NCBI GenBank assembly: GCA_902772675.1
Contig: CACYBN010000134.1
Span: forward strand, 1-7,878
Direction of reading: 5' to 3'
Length of the DNA: 7,878 bases
DNA from: an uncultured Erysipelotrichaceae bacterium
Lineage (GTDB): Bacteria > Bacillota_I > Bacilli_A > RF39 > UBA660
Numbering within the stretch: the stretch's first letter is position 1; each line of letters begins with the position of its first letter. The notes under the pieces were generated by a model that was not told where the DNA came from, did not search any database, and worked only from the letters and a program-made list of their open reading frames with translations. This document shows positions 1-6,701 of this stretch, piece by piece. The position numbers and the translations under genes were made by a program.

Positions 1-259
1 TAAAGATTTAGGAGATAAGATTACTGATAAAGAAAAAGAAGAAGCTGAAGATCTAGTTAAAGAATTAAAAGAAGCACTTGAAGGTGACGACATCGATAAA
101 ATAAAAGAAAAGAAAGAAAAACTTCAAGAAACAGCAATGGCTCTAGCTACTAAAGTATATGAAAATATAGCTAAAGAACAACAAGAAAAACAAGATGATG
201 AAGATTCAAAAGACGAAAAGAAAGATGACGTTCAAGAAGCTGATTACGAAGAAGAATAA
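1..259 (+). CDS. dnaK: Molecular chaperone DnaK (Hsp70), C-terminal end only
   Basis: Only the last 85 codons are in the window, read in the frame starting at base 2 and ending at TAA 257-259. The translated segment is a highly charged helical region (KDLGDKITDKEKEEAEDL...) followed by KEKLQETAMALATKVYE and an acidic tail ending DDVQEADYEEE. This matches the C-terminal lid helices of bacterial DnaK, where residues counterpart to KL...A.K.YE precede a disordered tail ending in a D-V-x-A-DYEE-like motif. DnaK is the ATP-dependent cytosolic chaperone that works with DnaJ and GrpE. The presence of dnaJ on the same strand downstream supports the call. The nucleotide-binding and substrate-binding domains lie upstream of the window, so nothing can be said about integrity there. 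The identification rests on tail composition plus context and is quite secure. Confidence 0.9.
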   Translation, partial: KDLGDKITDKEKEEAEDLVKELKEALEGDDIDKIKEKKEKLQETAMALATKVYENIAKEQQEKQDDEDSKDEKKDDVQEADYEEE

Positions 260-267
260 AATAAATG

Positions 268-303
268 ATTTAAAGTTCTAGTTCAAATACTAGGACTTTA
301 AAT
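268..303 (+). terminator. Long hairpin between dnaK and pepF (attenuator or processing site)
   Basis: Left arm ATTTAAAGTTCTAGT (268-282), loop TCAAAT (283-288), right arm ACTAGGACTTTAAAT (289-303). The 15-bp stem has one U-G wobble. There is no proper U-tract after it (TGTATAT follows), so it may be a partial terminator, an RNA-processing site or a 3'-end stabiliser that makes dnaK more abundant than the pepF-dnaJ segment. It begins 8 nt after the dnaK stop and ends 9 nt before the pepF ribosome binding site. The structure is read directly; its function is inferred. Confidence 0.5.
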
Positions 304-324
304 TGTATATCGAAAGGATTCAAT

Positions 325-2121
325 ATGGCAGAATATAAATCAAGAAAAGATGTACCAGATAAATATAAATGGGACTTAACTGAATATTTTAAAAGTGAAG
401 ATGAATATAATAGTACTTATGATAAAGCTAAACAACAAATAGATTTATTAAAAGATTATAAAGGTACTATTAAAGATCCAGATAAATTATGTGAATTTTT
501 AAATATATTTATAGAGACATATGGTGATGTTGAAGACTTATTTGGATATGCTTACTTAGTAAATGATATAGAATTAGGAAATAGTAAAAATATTGAACGA
601 CTAGATAAAATAACTAAATTAGATACTACTTTTTCTATTAATACTGTATGGTTTGATAATGAATTATTAAAGTTAAGTAAAGATGAATATCAAGGATTAT
701 TTAATATGAATCCTAATCTAAATAAATATAAATTCTTTTTAGATGAAATATATAAAGACAAAGATTATATTATAGATGATGATAAACAAACTATTGTAAC
801 CTCTCTAATAAATGCTATGAATAGTTATCAAGATATATATAGTAATTTAATAAATAGTGAAATAGATTATGGAAAAGTTACTATTGATGGTAAAGAAACA
901 CAAATTACTATAGGTAATCGAAGAAGATTAATGAAAAATGATGATGTAGAAGTAAGAAAACAAGTATATTATTCTTTTGGTAAAGAAATAAATAAACATG
1001 CTAATACTTTTGCCAATTTATTAAATAGTTATGTTAATATGACTAATACTAATGCTAAAATTCATAATTTTAGTGGAGAATGGGAAAAACATTTACATGA
1101 AGAAGATTTCTCTGATAAAGTATTTAAAACACTAGTAGAATTTACTGAAAAACATACTAAATCTCTTCATAAATATTATGATTTATATAAAAAAGTATTT
1201 AATTTAGATAAATTATATTCTTATGATTTAGCAAGAGACTTAGTAAATAATAATACTAAATATACTATAGAAGAAGCTCAAAAACTAATTCTAGATTCTA
1301 TAAAACCTTTAGGAGATGACTACTACAAGAAATTCTCTAAAATCTTCGCTGAAAAATATATAGATTACTGTGAGTACAAAGGAAAATGTAGTGGAGGATA
1401 TTCTATTAGTACAATAAATCATAATTCTAGAATACTTATGAACTATAATGATGATTTACAATCTGTATCTACTATAATCCATGAAGGTGGTCATAACGTT
1501 CATCATCAATATGTTAAAGAGAATAATCCTAAACAATATAGAGGAGTATCTCTATTTGTAGCAGAAATAGCATCTCTTACAAATGAATGTCTATTATCAT
1601 TTAATCTAATGAATAATGGAAAAACTAAAGAAGAGAAACTATCTGGTATAGATAATTTATTGAATATTATAATAAATAATTATTTTGGTGCTGTAATGGA
1701 AGGAAAAATAGAAGAAGACATGTATGAATTAGTATCTAATAATGGTATGATTACTAAAGATTTCATGCAAGAAGAATCTAAGAAATATTTAGCTATGTAT
1801 CAAGGCAAAGACTTTGTTATAGATGAATATAATATTAATAATTGGACTAGAAGAAGTCATTATTATAATTCTTTCTATTTATATAGTTATTCAATATGTA
1901 TAGCTACTGCAGTATATGTAGCATCTAAAATAATAGATAATGATTCAGATATGTTAGATAAGTATATTAAGTTCTTATCTACAGGTGGAGATGTAATTCC
2001 ATATAAATCATTTATGACTTTAGGTGTTGATTTAGAAGAAGATACTGTCTATAAAAATTTAATTAAAGTATTTGAGTCCTTAATAGATAAATTTAATGAA
2101 ATATATGAAAGTGAGGAATAA
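325..2121 (+). CDS. pepF: M3-family oligoendopeptidase F-like zinc metallopeptidase
   Basis: The 598-aa product fits the size of oligoendopeptidase F (about 600 aa), a cytoplasmic zinc enzyme of peptidase family M3 that cleaves short peptides. It opens with the typical PDKYKWDLTEYF segment near residues 11-22. The helical N-terminal region (about 25-200) resembles the PepF N-terminal domain. The catalytic motif is HEGGH at residues 386-390 (zinc ligands H386 and H390, catalytic E387). The third ligand is E414 in FVAEIASLTNE, spaced as in M3 enzymes. No signal peptide or membrane segment is visible. The ATG has AAAGGA at 313-318, 6 nt upstream. The gene lies between dnaK and dnaJ, and its last codons carry the dnaJ ribosome binding site, so co-transcription and coupling with dnaJ are likely. 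Codons around 1315-1370 use more C-ending triplets than the rest. Family assignment is firm; the PepF versus PepB subtype is less so. Confidence 0.93.
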   Translation: MAEYKSRKDVPDKYKWDLTEYFKSEDEYNSTYDKAKQQIDLLKDYKGTIKDPDKLCEFLNIFIETYGDVEDLFGYAYLVNDIELGNSKNIERLDKITKLDTTFSINTVWFDNELLKLSKDEYQGLFNMNPNLNKYKFFLDEIYKDKDYIIDDDKQTIVTSLINAMNSYQDIYSNLINSEIDYGKVTIDGKETQITIGNRRRLMKNDDVEVRKQVYYSFGKEINKHANTFANLLNSYVNMTNTNAKIHNFSGEWEKHLHEEDFSDKVFKTLVEFTEKHTKSLHKYYDLYKKVFNLDKLYSYDLARDLVNNNTKYTIEEAQKLILDSIKPLGDDYYKKFSKIFAEKYIDYCEYKGKCSGGYSISTINHNSRILMNYNDDLQSVSTIIHEGGHNVHHQYVKENNPKQYRGVSLFVAEIASLTNECLLSFNLMNNGKTKEEKLSGIDNLLNIIINNYFGAVMEGKIEEDMYELVSNNGMITKDFMQEESKKYLAMYQGKDFVIDEYNINNWTRRSHYYNSFYLYSYSICIATAVYVASKIIDNDSDMLDKYIKFLSTGGDVIPYKSFMTLGVDLEEDTVYKNLIKVFESLIDKFNEIYESEE

Positions 2122-2123
2122 GT

Positions 2124-3245
2124 ATGGCTGAAAAGAAAGATTATTATGAAGTCTTAGGTGTTTCTAAAACAGCAAGTCAAGATGAAATTAAAAGTGCTTT
2201 TCGTAAATTAGCTAAGAAATATCATCCTGATATATCAAAAGAACCTAATGCAGCAGAAAAGTTTAAAGAGTGTCAAGAAGCATACGAGGTACTTTCAGAT
2301 GAAAACAAACGTAGTCAATATGATCAATTTGGTCATGCTGCTTTTGATGGTATGGGTGGTGCTGGAGGATCAGGATTCTCTGGATTCAGTGCCTCTGATT
2401 TCGATTTTAGTGATATATTTGATAATATTTTTGGAAATAGTTTTGGATTTGGTTCAAGCGGAAGACAATCAAATAGAAAGGCTAGAGGAGACGATAGATT
2501 AATTAGAGTAAATCTAACTTTTGAAGAAGCTGTATTTGGTTGTGAAAAAGAAATTAATATAGATGTAGTAGAAGAATGTGACGAATGTCATGGTGAGGGT
2601 GGATTTGATTCAGAAACTTGTTCAACATGTCATGGATCAGGTACTGTAACTAAACAACAAAGAAGTATGTTTGGTAATTTCATGTCTCGTTCTGTTTGTC
2701 CTGACTGTAATGGAACTGGTAAAACATTTAAGAAAAAATGTAATCATTGCCATGGAGAAGGTAGAGTTATAAAGAATAAGAATTTAAATGTAACTATACC
2801 TGCAGGTGTTGATACAGGAAATAGATTAAGACTTTCAGGTAAAGGAGAAGCAGGCATTAATGGTGGTCCTGCTGGAGACTTATATCTAGAATTTAATGTT
2901 AAAGAACATAAATTCTATCAAAGAAGTGATGATGATATCTATTTAAAAGTTCCTTTAACAATAGCAGAAGCTGCTTTGGGTTGTAAAAAGACAATTCCTA
3001 CATTATATGGTAATATTAGATTAAATATACCAGCTGGTGCTAATTCTGGTGATAAACACCGTATTAAAGATAAAGGAGTTAAGAATGCTACAAGTAAAAA
3101 TAAAGGAGATATGTACGTAGTATTAGATGTACAAACCCCAGAATCATTGACAAGAGACCAAAAGAAACTATTAGAACAACTAATGAATACTGACTTAGAA
3201 AATACAGAAATTAGAAAGTTTAATAGATTTGTAAAAGAGAACTAG
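2124..3245 (+). CDS. dnaJ: Chaperone protein DnaJ (Hsp40, type I)
   Basis: DnaJ stimulates the DnaK ATPase and delivers unfolded substrates. All type I domains are visible in order. The J-domain (1-70) has the HPD motif at 34-36. A Gly/Phe-rich linker spans about 71-115. The zinc-binding region carries four CxxCxGxG repeats: C152/C155 (CDECHGEG), C166/C169 (CSTCHGSG), C192/C195 (CPDCNGTG) and C206/C209 (CNHCHGEG). The substrate-binding beta-domains and C-terminal dimerisation part span about 120-150 and 214-373. The length (373 aa) is standard and nothing is missing. The start ATG follows GTGAGGA (2111-2117), which sits inside the last pepF codons. Only 2 nt separate the two genes, suggesting translational coupling. 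Transcription presumably comes from the dnaK promoter upstream of the window. The stop TAG is 4 nt before a bidirectional terminator shared with rarA. Confidence 0.98.
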   Translation: MAEKKDYYEVLGVSKTASQDEIKSAFRKLAKKYHPDISKEPNAAEKFKECQEAYEVLSDENKRSQYDQFGHAAFDGMGGAGGSGFSGFSASDFDFSDIFDNIFGNSFGFGSSGRQSNRKARGDDRLIRVNLTFEEAVFGCEKEINIDVVEECDECHGEGGFDSETCSTCHGSGTVTKQQRSMFGNFMSRSVCPDCNGTGKTFKKKCNHCHGEGRVIKNKNLNVTIPAGVDTGNRLRLSGKGEAGINGGPAGDLYLEFNVKEHKFYQRSDDDIYLKVPLTIAEAALGCKKTIPTLYGNIRLNIPAGANSGDKHRIKDKGVKNATSKNKGDMYVVLDVQTPESLTRDQKKLLEQLMNTDLENTEIRKFNRFVKEN

Positions 3246-3249
3246 CAAT

Positions 3250-3284
3250 AAAAAAGAAGTATTAATTAATTACTTCTTTTTTTT
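3250..3284. terminator. Bidirectional terminator between dnaJ and rarA
   Basis: AAAAAAGAAGTA (3250-3261) pairs with TACTTCTTTTTT (3271-3282) around the 9-nt loop TTAATTAAT. An 8-T run follows on the plus strand (3277-3284). The A-run on the left gives a T-run in the minus-strand transcript, so it can stop both dnaJ (+) and rarA (-). The rarA stop codon (3266-3268 on the plus strand) lies in the loop, and the last rarA codons are encoded by the right arm. Confidence 0.88.
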
Positions 3285-4483
3285 ATCTTTTCAATATTAT
3301 CATATACTTTTTTAATATTAACTTCATAACCATATTCTTTAGGAGTGTAATATTTCTTATTTAATAGATTATCAGGCATATATTGTTGTACTACATAAGC
3401 TCCTGGATAATTATGAGGATATTTATATGTAGTAGTATTAATTTTTATAACGTCTGGTATTGGACCGATATTACCTTTTTCTATATCTTCTAAAGCAGCA
3501 TCTATAGCTGAAATAGCTGAATTAGATTTTGGAGATAGAGCAAGTTCAATAACGATTTCTCCTAAAGGTATTCTTGCTTCTGGAAGTCCAATTAATTCTG
3601 ATGCTGATATTGCTGCCATAACTCTAGGTCCCATACTAGGATTAGCTAGACCGATATCTTCATAACAGATAACACTCATTCTTCGGTAGATACTATCTAA
3701 ATCACCAAATTCTATCAATCTTCCTAAGTAGTGTAGAGCAGCATCAACATCGCTCCCTCTAATTGATTTTTGAAAAGCACTTAATAAATCATAGTGTCCA
3801 TCACCATCTTTATCACTTACATATGATGGTTTATTATTTAATTTTTTAAGATCTTCTAATGTAATTTTACCATTATATGAATAATAAGCTACTTCTAGTA
3901 AATTATAAGCAAATCTTAGATCACTACCAGCACAACTAGCTATATATTCAATTGAGTCTTTATCTATCTTTATTTTAGGTAAATTACCACTTTTACAGGC
4001 TTTATCTAAACCATCAATAATATCTTCTTTAGTTAATGGTTTTAATTCATATAATTGACATCTACTTCTTATCGCAGGATTAATTGAATGATATGGATTA
4101 GAAGTAGTCATTCCAATTAAAGTAATTAAACCTGTTTCTAGTTGTGGTAATAAAATATCTTGTTTATCTTTATTTAATCTATGTATTTCATCCATTATAA
4201 GTATTAATCCATCATCATAAAGCTTTGCTTCTTCGATTACTTGATCTAAATCTTTTTTATTATTAATAGTGGCATTTAAAAATCTAAAATGCATACCTAA
4301 ATCGTTAACCATAGCTCTAGCAATACTTGTTTTACCTATACCTGGAGGTCCATATAATATCATAGAAAATATCTTTTTATTTTTAACTAAATTAGTAAAT
4401 ACTTTATTTTTTCCTAATAGATGTCTTTGTCCAATTACATCATCTAATGTTTTAGGATTCATTTTACTAGCAAGTAATTCCAT
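3266..4483 (-). CDS. rarA: Replication-associated recombination ATPase RarA (MgsA/Mgs1/WRNIP1 family)
   Basis: RarA is a clamp-loader-like AAA+ ATPase that acts at stalled replication forks. Counting from the ATG at 4483 (405 aa), the Walker A motif GPPGIGKT is at 45-52. Walker B is LILIMDEIH at about 93-101, sensor 1 lies in GMTTSNP (124-130) and the arginine finger in RSRC (139-142). The family-specific C-terminal part starts near YDLLSAFQKSIRGSD (231-245) and includes YRRMSVICYEDIGLANP and the YKYPHNYPG motif (353-361). A TTG codon six codons upstream (4501) is also open, but it overlaps the ribosome binding site AAGGTG (4489-4494), which is 5 nt from the ATG; the ATG is therefore preferred. 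The gene converges on dnaJ and diverges from xerD. Its final residues KKRSN are encoded inside the shared terminator, so the extreme C-terminus is probably not functionally constrained. Confidence 0.96.
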   Translation of the reverse strand: MELLASKMNPKTLDDVIGQRHLLGKNKVFTNLVKNKKIFSMILYGPPGIGKTSIARAMVNDLGMHFRFLNATINNKKDLDQVIEEAKLYDDGLILIMDEIHRLNKDKQDILLPQLETGLITLIGMTTSNPYHSINPAIRSRCQLYELKPLTKEDIIDGLDKACKSGNLPKIKIDKDSIEYIASCAGSDLRFAYNLLEVAYYSYNGKITLEDLKKLNNKPSYVSDKDGDGHYDLLSAFQKSIRGSDVDAALHYLGRLIEFGDLDSIYRRMSVICYEDIGLANPSMGPRVMAAISASELIGLPEARIPLGEIVIELALSPKSNSAISAIDAALEDIEKGNIGPIPDVIKINTTTYKYPHNYPGAYVVQQYMPDNLLNKKYYTPKEYGYEVNIKKVYDNIEKIKKRSN

Positions 4484-4486
4484 ATA

Positions 4487-4494
4487 ATCACCTT
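4487..4494 (-). promoter_or_regulatory. rarA ribosome binding site (decides start)
   Basis: On the minus strand AAGGTGAT precedes the ATG at 4483; the AAGGTG core is 5 nt away. The competing TTG start at 4501 is upstream of this site and has no Shine-Dalgarno of its own. Confidence 0.8.
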
Positions 4495-4505
4495 TTTTCA
4501 AATAT

Positions 4506-4534
4506 ATTTTAACACATACAAAATATAGATTAAA
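4506..4534 (-). promoter_or_regulatory. Predicted rarA promoter (extended -10)
   Basis: Minus-strand reading: -35 TTTAAT (4534-4529), a 17-nt spacer, then -10 TAAAAT (4511-4506) preceded by TG one base upstream (4514-4513), an extended -10. The predicted start near 4499 leaves a leader of only about 16 nt. The -35 is weak. The element overlaps the spacer and -35 region of the divergent xerD promoter. Confidence 0.55.
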
Positions 4535-4544
4535 GTGTTATAAT
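4515..4544 (+). promoter_or_regulatory. Predicted xerD-deoB promoter (extended -10)
   Basis: A perfect -10 TATAAT at 4539-4544 is preceded by TGT at 4536-4538 (extended -10). The best -35 is the weak CATACA at 4515-4520 (18-nt spacer). The predicted start near 4551 falls at the ribosome binding site, giving a leader of about 14 nt. Confidence 0.65.
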
Positions 4545-4550
4545 TATTAT

Positions 4551-4558
4551 AGAAGGTG
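4551..4558 (+). promoter_or_regulatory. xerD ribosome binding site (decides start)
   Basis: AGAAGGTG lies 6 nt before the ATG at 4565. The alternative GTG start at 4556 is part of this site itself, so it is very unlikely to be used. Confidence 0.82.
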
Positions 4559-4564
4559 TCTAAT

Positions 4565-5452
4565 ATGGAAAAAGATATTGAAGATTTTATCAATTACATA
4601 ATATTTGAAAAAAGACTTAGTAAGAATACATCTAATTCATATAAATTAGATCTTAATTTATATAAAGATTATATGAAGAAAAGAAATATTACTAATACTA
4701 ATGATATTTCTAAAAGCGATATAGAGAAGTATTTAGAGTCATTATATAAAGAAGATATTTCTGTGTCATCTATTGCTAGGAAACTAACTACTATTAAATC
4801 TTTTCATAATTATATGTTCCAAACTAAGAAAGTAAATATAGATGTTTCTGAGACTATAGAAAGGCCTAAATTACGTAAAAAGTTACCAAATGTATTAACA
4901 GTCGAAGAAGTAGATAAACTCTTAAATATTGAGTGTAATACGCCGTTTGACTATCGTAATAAATCTATGTTAGAATTAATGTACGCGACTGGTCTTAGAG
5001 TATCAGAATTACTTGATTTAAAATTAGGTGATATCGATATAGAAAACTGTGTTATAAGAGTAGTTGGTAAAGGAAGTAAAGAAAGAATCGTTCCAATAGG
5101 GGAATATACTTTAGATTCTTTAAATAATTATTTAGAAGTAAGAAATGAATTATTAAAAAATAAAACTTGTGAATACTTATATCTTAATAATATGGGTGGT
5201 AGATTATCTAGATTTAGTTTCTTTAAATTAATTAAGAAACTATTAATTGAAAAGGGAATACATAAAGATATATCTCCTCATACATTAAGACATAGTTTTG
5301 CAACTCATATGTTAGATTATGGAGCTGATTTAAGAAGTATTCAAGAACTTTTAGGACATTCAGATATAGCTACTACTAAAATATATACTCATATATCTAA
5401 TAATAAGATTAGAGAAGAGTATAATGAATATCATCCTAGAAGTCAAAAATAA
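4565..5452 (+). CDS. xerD: Site-specific tyrosine recombinase XerD
   Basis: XerD works with a XerC-type partner at the dif site to resolve chromosome dimers before division. From the ATG at 4565 the product is 295 aa, the usual Xer length. An N-terminal SAM-like core-binding domain (about 1-90) is followed by the catalytic domain (about 105-285). All six catalytic residues are present with the expected spacing: R145 (ATGLR), K169 (GKGSKER), H239 and R242 (HTLRH), H265 (LLGHS) and nucleophile Y274 (TKIYTH). The C-terminal YHPRS resembles the XerD ending. Xer family membership is certain; XerD rather than XerC is supported by this tail and by the downstream deoB, an order known from Bacillus subtilis. 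No phage or integron genes surround it. It is transcribed divergently from rarA, and deoB follows after 12 nt. Confidence 0.92.
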   Translation: MEKDIEDFINYIIFEKRLSKNTSNSYKLDLNLYKDYMKKRNITNTNDISKSDIEKYLESLYKEDISVSSIARKLTTIKSFHNYMFQTKKVNIDVSETIERPKLRKKLPNVLTVEEVDKLLNIECNTPFDYRNKSMLELMYATGLRVSELLDLKLGDIDIENCVIRVVGKGSKERIVPIGEYTLDSLNNYLEVRNELLKNKTCEYLYLNNMGGRLSRFSFFKLIKKLLIEKGIHKDISPHTLRHSFATHMLDYGADLRSIQELLGHSDIATTKIYTHISNNKIREEYNEYHPRSQK

Positions 5453-5464
5453 GGAAGTGGAATA

Positions 5465-6637
5465 ATGAAATTTAAAAGAGTATTTGTAGTTATCTTAGAC
5501 TCATTAGGAATAGGGGAAGCAGCAGATGCTTCAGAATATGGAGATACTGGTAGTAATACATTAAAACATATAATGGATAAATATGAATTATTTATACCAA
5601 ATCTAGAAAAATTAGGTTTTCTTAAAACTTTAACTTTAGAAGATGATAATAATGTAGATGCTTATTATACAATAGCTAGACCTACTAACAGTGGAAAAGA
5701 TAGTTTAACTGGTCACTATGAAATAGTAGGTATAGAAAATAAAGTACCATTTAAAACATTTAATACTAATGGATTTCCTATTGAATTAATTGATAAAATA
5801 GAAAAAGCTACAGGTAAAAGAGTAATTGGTAATAAAGTAATAAATGGAGAACAAATAATTAATGAGCTTGGAGAAAGACAATTAAACTATGGTTCTTTGA
5901 TAGTATATACTTCAAATGATTCTACTCTTCAAGTAGCAGCTCATGAAGATGTTGTACCAGTAAATAAATTACATACTTATTGTGAAAAAATAAGAAAAAT
6001 AACTTTAGATGATGAATATAGAATAGCAAGAGTTATTGCTAGACCATTTAATGGTAAACCTGGAAAGTTTAAATTTATGAATAATGATAGAATGGACTTT
6101 GCAGTTAAACCACCTAAAAAATCAATTTTAAATAGTTTAAAAGAAAAAGAATATAGTGTTATATCTATTGGTAAAATAGCAGATATATTCGATGGAGAAG
6201 GTATTACTAAAACTATTAAAAGTGCTAAAAGTAATATAGAAACTATAAATAAATTAACTGATATAATGGAAAAGAACTTTACTGGACTATGTCTTGTTAA
6301 TTTAAATGATTTTGATGCCCTATATGGACATAATAGAGATGTTGAAGGATATGGTAAGTCTATTGAAGAATTAGATGTAGAAATGCCTATGATTCTTAAT
6401 AAATTAAATAATGATGACTTATTAATTATTACTGCTGATCATGGTAATGATCCTACATTCCCTGGAAATAGTCATACTAGAGAGAATGTACCTGTAATAA
6501 TTTTTGGTAGAAACTTTAAAAATCCACATAGATTAGAACCATTAAATACAATGGCTGATATAGGAGCTACTATAGCAGATAACTTTGAAATAGAAGCACC
6601 AGAAATAGGAACTAGTTTCTTAAATAATTTAGAGTAG
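5465..6637 (+). CDS. deoB: Phosphopentomutase
   Basis: This cytosolic alkaline-phosphatase-superfamily enzyme interconverts ribose-1-phosphate/deoxyribose-1-phosphate and the 5-phosphates, linking nucleoside salvage to the pentose phosphate pathway and glycolysis. The 390-aa length is standard. Visible motifs are FVVILDSLGIGE with metal ligand D12, DTGSNTLKH (27-35), the phospho-threonine loop KDSLTGHYE with T82, LNDFDALYGHNRDVEGY with D284 and H289, and ITADHGNDP with D325 and H326, followed by NSHTRE with H337. These correspond to the metal and phosphoryl-transfer residues known for Bacillus phosphopentomutase. The ATG follows AAGGAAGTGG (5451-5460), which overlaps the xerD stop, so the two are almost certainly one transcript. 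No nucleoside phosphorylase gene follows, unlike the B. subtilis drm-pupG order. Confidence 0.97.
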   Translation: MKFKRVFVVILDSLGIGEAADASEYGDTGSNTLKHIMDKYELFIPNLEKLGFLKTLTLEDDNNVDAYYTIARPTNSGKDSLTGHYEIVGIENKVPFKTFNTNGFPIELIDKIEKATGKRVIGNKVINGEQIINELGERQLNYGSLIVYTSNDSTLQVAAHEDVVPVNKLHTYCEKIRKITLDDEYRIARVIARPFNGKPGKFKFMNNDRMDFAVKPPKKSILNSLKEKEYSVISIGKIADIFDGEGITKTIKSAKSNIETINKLTDIMEKNFTGLCLVNLNDFDALYGHNRDVEGYGKSIEELDVEMPMILNKLNNDDLLIITADHGNDPTFPGNSHTRENVPVIIFGRNFKNPHRLEPLNTMADIGATIADNFEIEAPEIGTSFLNNLE

Positions 6638-6660
6638 AGTTGTTAAACTTTACTTTTTTT
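6635..6660 (+). terminator. Weak intrinsic terminator after deoB, containing its stop codon
   Basis: TAGAGTT (6635-6641) can pair with AACTTTA (6646-6652) around loop GTTA, with one G-U pair, followed by C and seven Ts (6654-6660). The first three bases are the deoB stop codon. The stem is short and has a single G-C pair, so efficiency is doubtful. It overlaps the -35 of the next promoter. Confidence 0.42.
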
Positions 6661-6677
6661 ATGTTTTATGATATAAT
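6649..6677 (+). promoter_or_regulatory. Predicted strong promoter of the 280-aa gene
   Basis: -35 TTTACT (6649-6654), a 17-nt spacer and a perfect -10 TATAAT (6672-6677) with TG at 6669-6670 (extended -10). The predicted start is near 6684, giving a leader of about 18 nt. This is the best-matching promoter in the window. Confidence 0.8.
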
Positions 6678-6689
6678 AGCACCAGCTTT

Positions 6690-6696
6690 GGGGGGA
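6690..6696 (+). promoter_or_regulatory. Unusual G6 ribosome binding site
   Basis: GGGGGGA lies 5 nt before the ATG at 6702. It can pair with the 16S anti-Shine-Dalgarno CCUCC only by using a G-U wobble, unlike the AAGGTG or AAGGAAG sites of the neighbours. I noticed no longer G-run in this AT-rich window. Confidence 0.6.
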
Positions 6697-6701
6697 TATT
6701 A

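Noticed and set aside
282..311. Separate pepF promoter (TTCAAA, 18-nt spacer, TATATC)
   Set aside because: Both boxes match poorly, the -35 overlaps the hairpin loop, and the operon arrangement explains expression.
1..324. CIRCE heat-shock operator near dnaK
   Set aside because: No TTAGCACTC-N9-GAGTGCTAA-like repeat is present; it would be expected upstream of the window.
2248..2502. 84-aa plus-strand ORF inside dnaJ
   Set aside because: It lies entirely within the well-conserved dnaJ frame and has no recognisable motif or ribosome binding site; it is a frame shadow.
4269..4487. 72-aa plus-strand ORF opposite rarA
   Set aside because: It is antisense to the Walker A region of rarA and is explained by that gene's codon pattern.
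4484..4501. TTG start adding six residues to RarA
   Set aside because: Those codons contain the AAGGTG ribosome binding site of the ATG at 4483, and the predicted transcript starts about there.
4556..4564. GTG start adding three residues to XerD
   Set aside because: The GTG is part of the AGAAGGTG ribosome binding site of the ATG at 4565.
4565..5452. Tyrosine recombinase as integrase of a mobile element
   Set aside because: Length, tail and the deoB neighbour fit housekeeping XerD; no attachment-site repeats or phage genes are seen.
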